This document shows positions 51,883 to 62,791 of a DNA stretch of 64,000 nt, one piece after another. Position 1 is the stretch's first letter, and each line of letters begins with the position of its first letter. The translations under genes were made by a program, and so were the position numbers. The stretch is from assembly GCA_039621445.1 (NCBI GenBank), contig CP154954.1, positions 54,370,838 to 54,434,837 of the forward strand, written 5' to 3'. This DNA comes from Euglena gracilis. Taxonomy: Eukaryota; Euglenida; Euglenophyceae; Euglenales. The notes beneath the pieces are model-generated. The model ran no database searches. It was not told where the DNA came from and was given only the letters and a program-made list of their open reading frames with translations.

Positions 51883-52091
51883 GGGGTTTACGGCATCCCA
51901 CGGGCCCCGGGCCCCACCTGAACCCCAAGCTGCTCCACGCCAGCAAGGTCATGAACGCGGCCCACGTGCCCGAGGTCAGCGAACGCGTGTGGGACTTCGC
52001 CCTGTCCACCGGGGGGCTGGTGCTGGTCCTCGTGACGGCGGAGTACTGCTCTGGCCGGCCCTGCCCCCGACAGTCAAGAGAAGTGCCCTGA
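51883..52091 (+). CDS. GC-rich exon of unknown gene
   Basis: The plus frame reads PTGPGPHLNPKLLHASKVMN, AAHVPEVSERVWDFALSTGG, LVLVLVTAEYCSGRPCPRQS and a stop at 52089-52091. Third codon positions are almost all G or C, unlike the AT-rich DNA around it, which supports coding. No domain recognised. The next exon may be lost beyond the CAGG elements that start at 52249. Confidence 0.4.
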
Positions 52092-52248
52092 CCAGTGCTG
52101 CAATTATGGTTTGTGGGTTTTTTTGTGGTTCCATCTTCTTGACGCCGGGCAGTCACACACACACTCCACGCCGAAGGGGCAGCAGGCCGTTGGCGGCTGC
52201 AACGACCTGGTGCCTATCTTTGGAGCAGCGGCGCAGACCGTGCAGGAA

Positions 52249-53141
52249 CAGGCTTCTGCTTAAGGGGTCGCCGTGCCCCCTTGGGGGAGGGGGCTTGTCT
52301 GCAACTAGTCCAAGTTTTGCTGGCGGAAATCATAGTGGACCCCCCGCGGTGGTCCGCCAGTAGGGCCAGCTTGTGGATTTTGTTTTCAAGTGACTGGCGC
52401 GAAGCTTTTTTGGACTCCCAAAGCTTGCCCAAAAGTCCCATTTTTGACATTTTTTGCGATTTTTTAAAAAAAACAAAATCAGCAAAAAAATGCATTTAAA
52501 ACCTCATTTCCATCTCGGTGCACATCGCCAGAGGAAAATATTCTCCAGTCGGGCAGACCTTCGGATTGGAAGGACCTCCGGACCAGGCATTTGCTTAAGG
52601 GATTGCAGTACCTCCCCCCCCCCCCCCCGGGGGGGCGGGACTGCAGCTGGTCCAAAGTTGGCTAGGGGGGTTGCGAGCAGGCCCCCCCCCCCCGGGGGTC
52701 TGCTAGCAGGGCTAGCTAGTGGAATTTTTTTTCCAGTGACCAGCGCAAAGCGCCGAAAATTTTTTTTGGACCCCCAAAAATGGCCAAAAATGCCCGTTTT
52801 TGACCATTTTTGGGAATTTTTGGAACAAAATCAGCCAAAAACCTATTAAAAACCTCATTTTTCCTCCAGCGCGCAGCGCCGGAGGAAATTTTTTTTTCCA
52901 GTTCGGGGGACCTCGGACCCCCCCCCCCCTCCGGGGGAGGGGGGGTCCAGCTAGTCCATTTTTTCCAGTGTCTAGCCGATTGGCTGGCCAGCATCCCCCC
53001 CCCCGGGGTCCTTAAGCAAATGCCTGCTCCGGACCTCCGGACTAGCTAGCTAGACCCTCCCCCAGGGGGAGGGGGCCTAGCTAGTGGCTTCTTTTCTAAA
53101 GGCTGGTAAAGTCTGAGGTAGTGTTCTTAAGCAAAAGCCTG
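52249..53141 (-). mobile_element. CAGG element, family 1 copy E, split by copy D
   Basis: Starts CAGGCTTCTGCTTAAGG, ends CTTAAGCAAAAGCCTG. Flanks are TGCAGGAA (52241-52248) and TGCAGGAG (53142-53149), a 7 of 8 match. Removing copy D and one 8 bp repeat leaves 442 bp, the normal family length. Confidence 0.8.
52584..53026 (-). mobile_element. CAGG element, family 1 copy D, nested in copy E
   Basis: 443 bp, inverted relative to 8172-8610 and close to it in sequence. Ends CAGGCATTTGCTTAAGG and CCTTAAGCAAATGCCTG are a perfect 17 bp inverted repeat. Exact 8 bp repeats CTCCGGAC flank it (52576-52583, 53027-53034). Confidence 0.9.
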
Positions 53142-53499
53142 TGCAGGAGCGCAGCCTGGCCAGCTGCTACCAGCTGAACGGTGCCCGAAACCCAAATTTG
53201 GTGGCCAAGCTGAAGGTCAAAATCTGAGCAGGGGCTTTCCATTGCAGAAAAACACGTGGTCAGCTTCCGGTGATCCGTGTGGGGCGCATTTGATGCCACT
53301 GTTGCCAACCAGTCCCTGACAACATGATAACTCATTTTTTCCATTCCATTTCCTTCGAAATTTCAGCAACAGCCATGGATTTCTTCAGTTTTGTGCCACA
53401 AAAAAATTCAAAGAAACCGTATGAATCAACACAACAATGGAGCTTTCCCAAAAAAGGAGATTTCAAAATATATATCCCCCATTTCAAACTGTCATCTTC

Positions 53500-54010
53500 T
53501 TACAATACCATCCTTGTGAAGAAAAGTTTTCCATTCCAATTCCTACAGAAGTATTTTTGAGTGATGAATAAGAACGAATCGAGGGTCCTCGGCATGATCT
53601 TGTAAAAACCACTGAGAAGTTGAGTGATTTGATGTTGCTGGCGGTTTTTCATACAATAATTTGGATACTCTCTCCCCCCATTTGGGACGAAACCAAAACT
53701 TAGAGCACCTGGTAATGTCACAGTACAGTAAAAGCACCTCCTTTGAACTTTCTGCTCTGCAGCATCATGTGTTCCGATGCATCCTTTTGTATTATGCAAA
53801 TTTTCCAAAATCGAGTCGATCATGATGCCCAACACAAAGTCCTCATTGGCTGTGAAGAAAAGGTGAAAAAAATGCACAATGGGCCCAAACCAGACACTTT
53901 CCTGTTGCATAAAAAAGCACAAATGAGACTTGGGTTCCCACAGCGAAACACAGGTGCCACTCTGGATTAGCGATATGTTTTGATTGCTGCACCAACAAGC
54001 AAGCCGCCAA
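53500..54010 (-). CDS. Long exon of unknown gene (about 165 residues)
   Basis: After a possible acceptor (GCTTGCTTGTTGGTGCAG) the minus strand is open to a stop at 53500. It reads LIQSGTCVSLWEPKSHLCFF, MQQESVWFGPIVHFFHLFFT, ANEDFVLGIMIDSILENLHN, RRCFYCTVTLPGALSFGFVP, NRQQHQITQLLSGFYKIMPR. This is the longest uninterrupted non-repetitive minus-strand frame in the window. The style (W.GPI.HF, NEDFVLGIMIDS) could suit either a host gene or a transposon protein. I do not recognise it. Confidence 0.5.
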
Positions 54011-54481
54011 CCCCCCCCCCCCAAATGAGGTCCTTTGCTGGAAAACTCCAAGAGGGTTTATGTTTGGGCGGGGGCTTATTTTTGGATTCTTTCTTGACTG
54101 ACCCGGGCCTCAAACAAGCGTCATTTTTCGGGTTTCCAAAAATACCAAACTTTTTCCTTCGGTGCTATGCGCCATGTGTCAATTGGTATGATTTCAAATT
54201 TCCCACGTTTCAAAAAATGTCAAAGTATCACAATTTTTGTCATTTTTGAGCATAAAATCGCGGGTTTTGGATCCAGGGCGTTTTTTTTTTCGTCCGCAAT
54301 TCTTGAACCAAACAGTAGGGTGTTAAATTCTTTGGGCCTCATTCTTGGATTTTTGCTCCGCCGGCCCAGAGGGGGTCATATTTTTTGGGGCGGGTCTTAA
54401 ATTTGGGGGAGGGAAGGCGCTGAAATGCATGTTTCCATTTGGTGCCGCACGCAGCCCTCACGTGGCTCATGGAGTTTGCAG

Positions 54482-54620
54482 TCCCCTGGACCACCCCTGC
54501 ATCTTGCTGTTCAGTGACGGGAAGGAGGTGGGGCGGATGCCGTGCCCCAAGCGCAAGACGTACACCGACATCGTGAACTTTGTGCTGGACTATCGCTACC
54601 GCCTGGAGTTCATGTGGCCA
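54482..54620 (+). CDS. Exon with thioredoxin-fold-like sequence
   Basis: A possible acceptor (GGCTCATGGAGTTTGCAG) is followed by a GC-rich frame: PCILLFSDGKEVGRMPCPKR, KTYTDIVNFVLDYRYRLEF. The strand-turn-strand pattern xILLFxxGKEVxRMP resembles the C-terminal half of thioredoxin-like proteins, where cis-Pro precedes this block. The CxxC active site, if any, would be in an earlier exon and is not seen. Third positions are strongly G/C, unlike the flanks. Confidence 0.35.
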
Positions 54621-54639
54621 GGGCGCCCCTGGCCCCTCC

Positions 54640-55280
54640 GTCCCCTTCAGACCAGCCCCTGCACCATTTTGTCAGGGCGATGACCTCATTTCTGGGGTGG
54701 GGGCAGATGGGCCCCACTAGTTCGTGCCACGAATAATCGCGAATAATCACAAAACCAGCACAAAGTTGGTTCAGAATCGTAGATGGCCACAAACAACCCT
54801 GAAAAATCACAGATTTTTTTGGCCACTTTGCACTTCAGCACAATTTGAACCGTTTTGGCCAGTTTCAGCCATTTTCGGCTTTTGGGGAGGGGGTCAGGTT
54901 GGCCATTTCCAGCCCGTTGTTGGCTACATTTTCGCTTCAGGTTGCAATCCAGTAATCTCGACCTTTCTCCAGCACTTATCATCCTCCTCTGGTCTCTAAG
55001 CCACCGTCATGTTGCATGGCATGCCAGCTTAAATCTGCATCTTGGTCTGCCGGTTCTCCATTGTCAAGAACTCCACCAGCCAAGGAAAAATAGGTGAGCA
55101 AATGGGATGATGACTGTGACGATGATGGACAAACTGCAAAGCAAAAAAGCATGGCACAGAGCAAAGGGTAAAGAGGCGAGCAATGCCCTGTTCTTTCATG
55201 TTTGTTGTCCTTTAAGGCAAATGGACAACCATTGATCCTTCATAGGAATGCCATTTTCAAAGGAATACAATCATCATTGG
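54640..55280. other. No gene seen
   Basis: Unique-looking DNA with a short local repeat of ACAAAACCAGCACAAAG-like words. No splice-bounded frame. Confidence 0.4.
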
Positions 55281-55283
55281 GAC

Positions 55284-55501
55284 CGACGACGACAACAACA
55301 ACAGCAGCAGCAGCAGCAACAACAATGGCAGCAGCGGCGGCGGCGGCGGCAGTGGCAGCGGCAACAATAGCGATGATAATAATAATAATAATGACGACGA
55401 CGACGACGACAACGACAACGACGATAATAATAATAATATTAATGATAACAACAGCCGCCGCAGCAGCAGCAACAACAATGGCAGCAGCAGCGGCGGGGGC
55501 G

Positions 55502-55533
<32 letters not shown>

Positions 55534-55536
55534 GGC

Positions 55537-55584
<48 letters not shown>

Positions 55585-55586
55585 TT
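55284..55586. repeat. Compound trinucleotide array (CAA/CAG/GAC/AAT)
   Basis: About 300 bases of changing triplets: CAACAG, GCAGCGGCGG, AATAAT, GACGAC, GCAGCAGCAG, then CAACAA repeats. Open in several frames; homopolymeric peptides only. Confidence 0.9.
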
Positions 55587-56040
55587 TTGAGCTTGACTCC
55601 AGGGACCCGCTGTTTTTGCAAAATTAAACAAACTTCTACAAAGTTCCATAAAACTAGTGTACCTTAGTGCTCTGTTCCAGGTAAATGCAAAACCGGAAGC
55701 GTTTTTTTTGGTAGCACAAACAATGGCAAATAGTCATAAATAGTATGTATGATGATTTATCACAAAACAATCATCAATGGGAATCAAGGGTTGCCAGCAC
55801 AAATCTGTGGGAAACCCTGTGTCCAGCCGGCCAGCAGCTTTTATCCAGCCAGAAGCCTTGTTCTCAGGCGGCGCATCTCAACTGTTTTTTGGTCAGTGTG
55901 CGCATTTTTGCACATGTCGAGAATTTTGACTTTGGCACCAGCGTTACAAGCACTTTGAGTGAGAGGGAGCTTGGTGGCGACGGATCCGAGCAAATTGTCA
56001 TTTTTTTCTCTGTCACTCCTGGTATTTTGTCCGATTTTCT

Positions 56041-56348
<308 letters not shown>

Positions 56349-56468
56349 TCGGCATGGCACAAAACCCCCAGGAGCGAGCTCCCCGAAGTGAGAGATTTCC
56401 CAATGTGCACGAAAACCCCGGTACCAACACCCCCATTTCTCGGCTGTTTGAGTTAGCTTGGAGCATGT

Positions 56469-56831
56469 TTGCCTCATCAGGTTGGGGATGCTGCATTTAT
56501 CAGTGATGGCTGTTGCACGCTGTGCAATGATCGCCATCGTGGAATGTGTGCGGCGCTCTGCCCCTCCTCTGCTGGGCTGCCCGACGAGGGGAGCAATGCC
56601 TCCAACAGTAGCGAATCCGTTGACAGCAATTTGCACACTCAGGCTCGTTCTGTTTTACAGCCCGCCCCAATCCAAGGCTCCAAGTGTTTTTGTGAAGTTG
56701 ATTCTTCGAGATATTACAGTGCAATCGGGAATGGAACCAAAATAGTCTATGACTCATTTTATACAAATACACAAATGAAAAAATCACAAAGACAGAAATT
56801 ACAAGAAGGTCCCAAGGATCACAAGCTATAG
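56469..56831 (+). CDS. Exon-like frame with cysteine-rich start
   Basis: About 110 residues: FISDGCCTLCNDRHRGMCAA, LCPSSAGLPDEGSNASNSSE, SKCFCEVDSSRYYSAIGNGT, KIVYDSFYTNTQMKKSQRQK, ending KDHKL at a stop. The first part has C-C-x2-C...C...C; the middle is Ser/Asn-rich. Codon use is balanced and no G/C runs are present. A possible acceptor (GCTGCATTTATCAG) precedes DGCC. No family recognised. Confidence 0.35.
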   Translation: MPHQVGDAAFISDGCCTLCNDRHRGMCAALCPSSAGLPDEGSNASNSSESVDSNLHTQARSVLQPAPIQGSKCFCEVDSSRYYSAIGNGTKIVYDSFYTNTQMKKSQRQKLQEGPKDHKL

Positions 56832-57128
56832 GGAGGAACAAACGAAAGAAAGAAAGAATGACTGAATGAACTCTCAAACCGAACCCCAACCCACGAGGGT
56901 CCACTATACGAGTATTTCAGGTCACAGATGGGATCCGAGAATTTGTTTCACATTTAGTATTGGTCACTGATGGTGTTTCATGCAAGTGTTGGCTCCACGC
57001 TTCTGGAACTCATTTTTATGTTTTTATGTTTGTATTTTTTATGTTTCATGTACCTCTACCTTGTCCAAGCACCAGTACAGAAATTCTGAAGCTTGTTTCA
57101 ATGAGATGCTGTCTACTTTTTTACTGCC

Positions 57129-59209
57129 GTGGCTGCTGCACTAACGCCACGAGGTGGAGGTGTAGCATCAAGCTCCGCCGCTGAGGTCGTGGAGACACCA
57201 GATGTCGGTGTCCCCACACCCCCATCTCCGGCAACAGTGCAACCACCTTCAGGGGATGAACCCCAGCCGACAGAGCCATCTGTCGCACCGGCTACAGCGG
57301 AGGATCAACCTCCTGTAGCACCTGCGCCAGCGGTTGTGGAGGATCAACCTCCTAGACCGGATGTCGAAATGGAAGTGGAGGAGATACCCCCACGACCACC
57401 GACACCGCGCAGGGTCCCTGCCGCCCCGAGGACAATGGCAGAGTTTCTGGGAGCGCCAGCGCCTGTGGAAGCACCGATTCCGGTGACGACCACAGTGCCA
57501 CGCCTCGTCGGACAGGATGAACCTGTCGGCGACGGCCGGCAGAACAGCCCCAGTAACGAATGCCCACCCCTCGGAGCGTCATGCGCGACCCAGCGGTCAG
57601 TATGCCCGCTTCGCCCAGACGGCAAACGTCTACTCCGGCACCATCGGCTCCTGATACCAGGAGTAAGCCGCAGGCGTCGTCTCCTGATTCCGGGAGTGCG
57701 AAGCCGAAAGGAGGCAAACCGGGTGCTGCACCCTGTAAGCCCCCTTCCAAAGGCGGTGATGGGAAACCACCACCGAAAGGTGGCGCTGGAGGTCAGACTG
57801 GCGGACAGCCGAAAGGCCCTACGACAATGCACGACTATTCGGCCGTTGCATCGTCCGGGTACGGCCAGAGCAAACCGAAAGGTAAGGCTCGTGGTCGACA
57901 GGCCCAATCTTCCGCCGGATCGACGGATGAGGAGCAGGATGAACCTGCTTCACCTCCTGTGTCTGCGGATGCCCAGCTCTGGACCCAGGATATCCTGACC
58001 AGACTAGGCACCGTGGAAGAGAGGACGAAGAAACTGGCTGCTATTAGGCACCAGAAAGGGTCACTGAATCGATGGATTCAGCCCCTCTTCGTCCGCCGAG
58101 AACCTTTCCACTATGTCCCGGAACATACCTGGACATTCTGGAACAGGCGCTCACCCAGAGTACTGGCACAGTACTTTGGCGAGGACTGCGTGTTGGATTT
58201 CCAGCACGGCACGTCCTTTGCCTGGACGTGCACCGTATGCCACCATGTGCGGCATAACCAACCGCTTGTGCATGTGTGCAAGCGGCAGGTGCAATCCTCG
58301 TGGTTCCATCACAGGGCATATGTGCCGAACTGTGTGGCGCTCGTATGTGGCGAGTGCCTGAATGCCTGGAAGCACAGCTTGAACTACTCCTACAGTGAGA
58401 ATGCTCACGACAGGGATATCCCTGCCTTGTGCATCAACTGTATAGGAGGCAAGTTCGTGCAGACTGCTGATGGAGCAGTCACCACCATTGTCCCCCAGCA
58501 CTGGGAGACACTGGAGAAGTGGAAGAAGGAGTACAAGCAGGTGGAAGGCCGCCTGAAGCACTCCGACTTCCGAAAGGTAGAAAGCTACCGCCACACGGGA
58601 ATGGCCCGTGAGTTCCAGATCGACGCTGGGGCAATGCGCCTCGCCGTCGAGGAACACGCCAAGGTAAGAATGCCTTACCTCTGGACTGATGGCGACTGGG
58701 AGACACAGGTTTACCCCCTGTTCTCCAAGCGTCAGCATGGCGGATACGCCTTGCCACTGTGGCCTCCTGAAGAACACGATTTGGTGGACTTCAGAGGTTG
58801 GTTGGCGGCTGTATTACGGCCCCATACCGCAAGAGTTCGGACAGCGAGGTGGATGTATGACATCAACTTCAAGCAGACCCCGGGGATGCCCCCGCAGGTG
58901 CCTGCGAATCACCCCCGGATGAATTACATCATCTGGCCGGTGATGCTGCCCAGAATTTTCTGGGAGCAGCTCCAACGGTATCTTCAGCATCATGCTGAAC
59001 GTACCAGGGAGAAGCTGCCGGATAATTGGATCAAGGACTGGGAGACCCCTTCCTTTGATGTCAACGATCCGGAGCTCAACACCATCCGGAGTGAATCAGC
59101 TCCGCCGCGTTCCCCACGCCAACTGGAGTTGGTTGAGGACCCATTAGGGGACCCCCAACACGACTACTGGCGTGAGGTCCGCGAACGTCCAGCCAATAAA
59201 GGCAGGTGA
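57129..59209 (+). CDS. Unrecognised protein with Pro/Ala-rich N-terminus and an eight-cysteine cluster
   Basis: The clearest coding region in the window. The first frame (57129 to about 57555, preceded by TGA at 57102) is Pro/Glu/Ala-rich and disordered and has no ATG start. The second frame (57557-59209, first ATG 57560) continues in the same style (Pro/Ser, then Gly/Lys) and then becomes globular for about 370 residues. Numbered from 57560, cysteines fall at 224, 227, 240, 258, 263, 266, 291 and 294, with His 228, 229, 238, 250 and 251 between: C-x2-C...C...C-x4-C-x2-C...C-x2-C, likely zinc-binding. A Trp-rich part follows (LPLWPPEEHDLVDFRGWLAA, MNYIIWPVMLPRIFWEQLQR). One frameshift near 57550 or a missing intron separates the frames. 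The stop lies inside CAG|GTGAGG, a consensus splice donor. Third positions are GC-rich, with none of the G/C runs common elsewhere. Confidence 0.65.
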
Positions 59210-60131
59210 GGTGTCTGTCAGCGCCAATGCGGCGTCTTTCAGCACCCTCGTCAGGTATTCGCCTGACACCCTGTTTGGGTATTCGCCCGAACAGCCCCTT
59301 CGAAGACCCTTTGCGGTATTCGCCGCTAGTAAGTTCCCACCGGGATGCTGCCATGTGCAGGATTCCGTGCGCATGCATGCACACCCTCTCCCCTCTCCCC
59401 TCTCGCGGGCGTGCGACACGCAGCGCACAGGGCCGACGGCCTCTTTTCCTTTCCCTTTCTTTTCTTTTCGGCCGTCTGAGGCCTTAAGGCTGCCAGACAG
59501 CACAACTTTTCTGGCCTAAGCCAACCCCCCACTCCTCTCTATTTTCCCCCCGGGGCAAATGCTGTCGCCGGCAGTTGGTTTTGTAGAGTAGGATTTCCTT
59601 TTGCGTGGTCAGGTTTGACTGGCCATGCGCCCTGCCCAGGTTTGACTGGTCAGAGGCCCCCTCCTTCCACACCCTCCCCATGGGTTTTCCTGGAATGCCC
59701 ATGGACCCAACCCCAAGTGCCTTTGGCACACCCAAACTGGGTGGATGGGTTTGCTTGGCAAGGAAACCTGCCAGCCCCATTTTCCCCAATGGGCTATAAT
59801 ATACTATACCCCATAAGCCACCGCAAAATAGGTGAAACCATTTTGCGCGTTTTGGGCTTTTGGGTCCCCTCCTTTCCGCCCCCCCCCTTTGAGTGGACCC
59901 CTGTGCGACGGAAAGGGCCCCTGTGGATGCGCCAGGGTGCACCTCCCACAGACCAGGTCTGTGTCCGAAATCCCTGTGGCCAGAATGCCTGGTCCAAAGG
60001 GGAAATCGGGCATAGCCCTGGGAGGGGGATGTGTACCAGGCGTATGCTTCTGTCCCCTTCCGTTGAGGAAGTTAGGATGGAAGCAGATCCTATTAGGATC
60101 TCCTAATGGGTGCCCCCTTCTCTCTCCACAG
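59206..60131 (+). other. Possible intron: donor CAG|GTGAGG to acceptor TCTCTCCACAG|G
   Basis: The donor-like site at 59206-59212 overlaps the stop of the preceding frame. A strong acceptor, CCCCCTTCTCTCTCCACAG, ends at 60131 with CTCCTAAT at 60100-60107 as a possible branch site. The DNA between contains no supported gene. Downstream of 60131 the sequence soon runs into the inverted DIRS fragment, so a next exon is not evident. Confidence 0.35.
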
Positions 60132-60289
60132 GTGGTATTCTTCTTATACCTTTTCCTTCCTTTCCTTGGACCGGACTTGGATTTCCAGTCCGTCCTCCCT
60201 GCATTGCTCCGTGCTTTGCTTCTTGGGAAGTGGGAAAAGGGTTTTTACTGTTACTCTGATTTTCAGTTCCCAAGTAGGTGCGCCAAGGC

Positions 60290-61584
60290 GAAAGCGAAGG
60301 CTTTTGGGAAAGGGGAATTGGGAATCAGACGTACACTGATTTGCCTGGTTGCCCCTGCACATTCGTATTCTCTCAGAATCTTTTGGGCAGTCATTATTTC
60401 TTGGGGAGTCTTGAAGGGAACTTTTTTGGACATTTGAGGGGGGAGGGGAAGATCTGCCATAACACCTTCCCTTATCAGATTTAATACCTCTCTGCTGGCT
60501 CCTGCCTTTTCCCAATGGGGGATGCTGGCCTGCAGGGCTCTGAAAGGGGGTACCCCTGGGTGTAATGTATCTGGGGATTCCAGAGGCCCCATCACTGGGG
60601 TCCTTCCCCCTGGCTGCCCCATCACTGGGGTCACCCCTGGCTGCCCCATCACTGGGGCTGCAGCTGGCCCTGCCATAGGGCTTGCCAAAGACAGGCTTTC
60701 CCCCTGTTTCTGAATGATGGGGGAAGGTCTGTGTCTGCAGTGGGGAGGGACATATAGGGCTGGGGGGTGTGGGCTGATTATCTTCTGGGGGGGCCCTGGT
60801 GTAGCCATTCTTGGGCCTCCCCCCCAAGGGCTGTGGTCTTGAATGCATTGGCCTCCAATGGCCACTTGGTTTTTGTTGAAATGGCCTCCATTGGCCTTGA
60901 TATCTTGGCCCTGGCCTCCATTGGCCTCTTGGATATACTGGCCTCCATTGGCCTTCCCCTGAATGGGACTTGGATGGGCAGCTCCTGAGGGGTTTTTGTT
61001 TGAGGGAGCTGTGGGGTAAGTTGGACATACCTTCCCCCAGTGGGATCTGTCCAGGTTTGGACACAGGCTGCCATAGCCTTGCACCTGGGCCCACTGCCCT
61101 CTTGGATGATGGCTGCCATAGCCATGATTCTGGGCCCCAGGCCCTGTCCAATGATGGCTGCCATAGCCTTGATTTTGATTTGATTCCTTTGGAATTCTGA
61201 TATTTCTTGAGAGGCTGCCATAGCCTTTGCTTTTCTCCCCTGGAAGGGGAGGAACTGAGAAAAAGGGGTGGAATCTGTTGGACCTGTGATGGTTGTCCCT
61301 TTCTGTCTTTTCTTCCTGACCACAGTTGTCCATGGTCCATGGCCATCATTTTGAGTGGGGAAGTCTGAAATCTTTGATGTGCTGGGGGGTGGGGGGGTTG
61401 CGATGGCCACGGACTGACGTGCTGCTGCCGCCTCTTCAGCTTCTGCAGCTGCTGCTGTGTGTCCACCTTCCACAGTTTGGTGCAGTTCCTCTTGGCAGTC
61501 TGAATTTCTTCGCAGCTCATTCTTCATGGAAGTCCGGTTGTTTCTTTGTCTTCGTAATTGAAATATATTCTGGGATAATTCCAA
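60290..61584 (-). pseudogene. DIRS gag-like region and RT start, copy 3 (inverted)
   Basis: Minus-strand frames carry GYGSHH and GQW repeats (GSHHPRGQWAQVQGYGS), Gly/Pro/Gln-rich spacers with repeated PVMGQPG, and end with FRALQASIPHWEKAGASREV, LNLIREGVMADLPLPPQMSK, FKTPQEIMTAQKILREYECA, the standard lead-in to a DIRS reverse transcriptase (Trp...I..G...P...ILREYE). Copy 2 has AEKILLDYEKTGSVK at the same place. RT breaks off near 60290. The gag is easier to read here than in copy 2. Overlapping minus frames are open, so the exact frame in the first half is uncertain. Confidence 0.6.
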
Positions 61585-61736
61585 TTGAACTCGGAGAGTT
61601 GAATTCTTCCTCCTTGAAGTCGAAGGTCAACAAAAAAGTTTGAACCACCAGTGAATAATTCGTCGGTCTTCGGTGAATACAATGCTCCTTTGTAAATATT
61701 TCCAGGTGAACTCGTTGCAGTAAATTCTTTCTCCTT

Positions 61737-61890
61737 GAGGTCGAAGGGCAGAAATAGGAATCAGCCAACTCCGGCAACAAAAAGCAGTAAGAAGCACCCC
61801 CCGCGCACGCACAAACACACCAGAACAGAACAGCCGGCAAGGAAAGCAGGACCTCACCATCTCGCAGTGCGGAGCCCGAATGGTCCCTTC
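61737..61890. repeat. DIRS terminal repeat sequence, copy 3
   Basis: CAACTCCGGCAACAAA, AAGAAGCACCCCCCGCGCAC and CCGGCAAGGAAAGCAGGACC match 2605-2695, and CTCACCATCTCGCAGTGCGG matches 2288-2307. In copy 2 this sequence precedes a plus-strand gag; here it precedes a minus-strand gag without being inverted, as expected for inverted terminal repeats. Confidence 0.7.
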
Positions 61891-61954
61891 CTCCCTGGTC
61901 GGCTTGCCTCGAGGGAGTACGAGGGGGCTGCTAAAAACCTTCGTGGCGCAAAAC

Positions 61955-62156
61955 CAGGGTTTTTTTTTAAAGACCGGGGGGGAGGGGGGTCACCCTCGCC
62001 CCCTGGGGACAAAAAATGGCCGAAAAATCGCGAGATTGCTAAAAATAGCACTTTCCGGCGCCGAAAGGTATCCCACCCCCCTCCAGGGGGGGGCTTGGCC
62101 GGACCCACCCACTCTACCCCCCCCCCCCCGGGGGTCCACGACTAAAAAAACCCCTG
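61955..62156 (+). mobile_element. CAGG element, family 2, complete with target-site duplication
   Basis: 202 bp. Starts CAGGGTTTTTTTTTAAAGAC, ends GGGTCCACGACTAAAAAAAC then CCCTG. Exact 8 bp repeats CGCAAAAC flank it (61947-61954, 62157-62164). It sits just beyond the DIRS terminal repeat. Confidence 0.85.
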
Positions 62157-62164
62157 CGCAAAAC

Positions 62165-62785
62165 CTTGAAGATCATATGGGAAGAAACCTATGCAAAGCG
62201 GTGGTGACACCCCGTCGCACATTTGTTCGCCTTGGCCGGTGTTCTTTTTTTTTTTTGGCCATTCCAGAAAAAAATTCGAAAAAAACCAAAAATCTCGGAG
62301 TAAAATGAACGTTCAGGCCAACTGCCCTTGCGTGCTTGCCACCATTCGTTGGGAAAAGAAAAGGCATTCAGCACTGCGCAAACCTCCCGTTTACTTTTAG
62401 AATCCAAACCCTGGGTTTTGGCCCAAAATGCAGGGGGCAATCAATCGGTCAGCCAGTGACCAAATGAAAAATAAGTCCTGAGGGGTGAGCATCATTTGTG
62501 GGTTATTGTTGATGAAGGGTGTGCAACTACATCCAACCAGCACAAGCCCATTGCAGAAAGGTAAACACACAAAAAATACGCTTTTGACGTCGGCATGTCA
62601 CAACACAAGGCCAGTGTATCGGAACCAAAGTTCATTCCGCTTCTCTGGTTTCTTCACTTCAGGACGGCCCCCAAGCCTGATAAAAATTCCCGTCCCAGCA
62701 TATCCAGTGAGGAATTCACAGGAAAAATGACCGAAGAATGGCCATATTGCGGCAAGGTGGGTCAAAATTGGGGAAAAATATTTCT
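62165..62785. other. No supported gene
   Basis: Unique-looking DNA without clear repeats; open frames are short and lack splice signals. Confidence 0.4.
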
Positions 62786-62791
62786 GTCATA

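Noticed and set aside
51752-52363. 203-residue plus-strand frame
   Set aside because: The frame crosses the start of a CAGG element and is Arg/Pro-rich by composition; a different frame at 51883-52091 is better.
55257-55649. Open frames of poly-Leu, poly-Ala or poly-Thr
   Set aside because: Products of the trinucleotide array, open on both strands.
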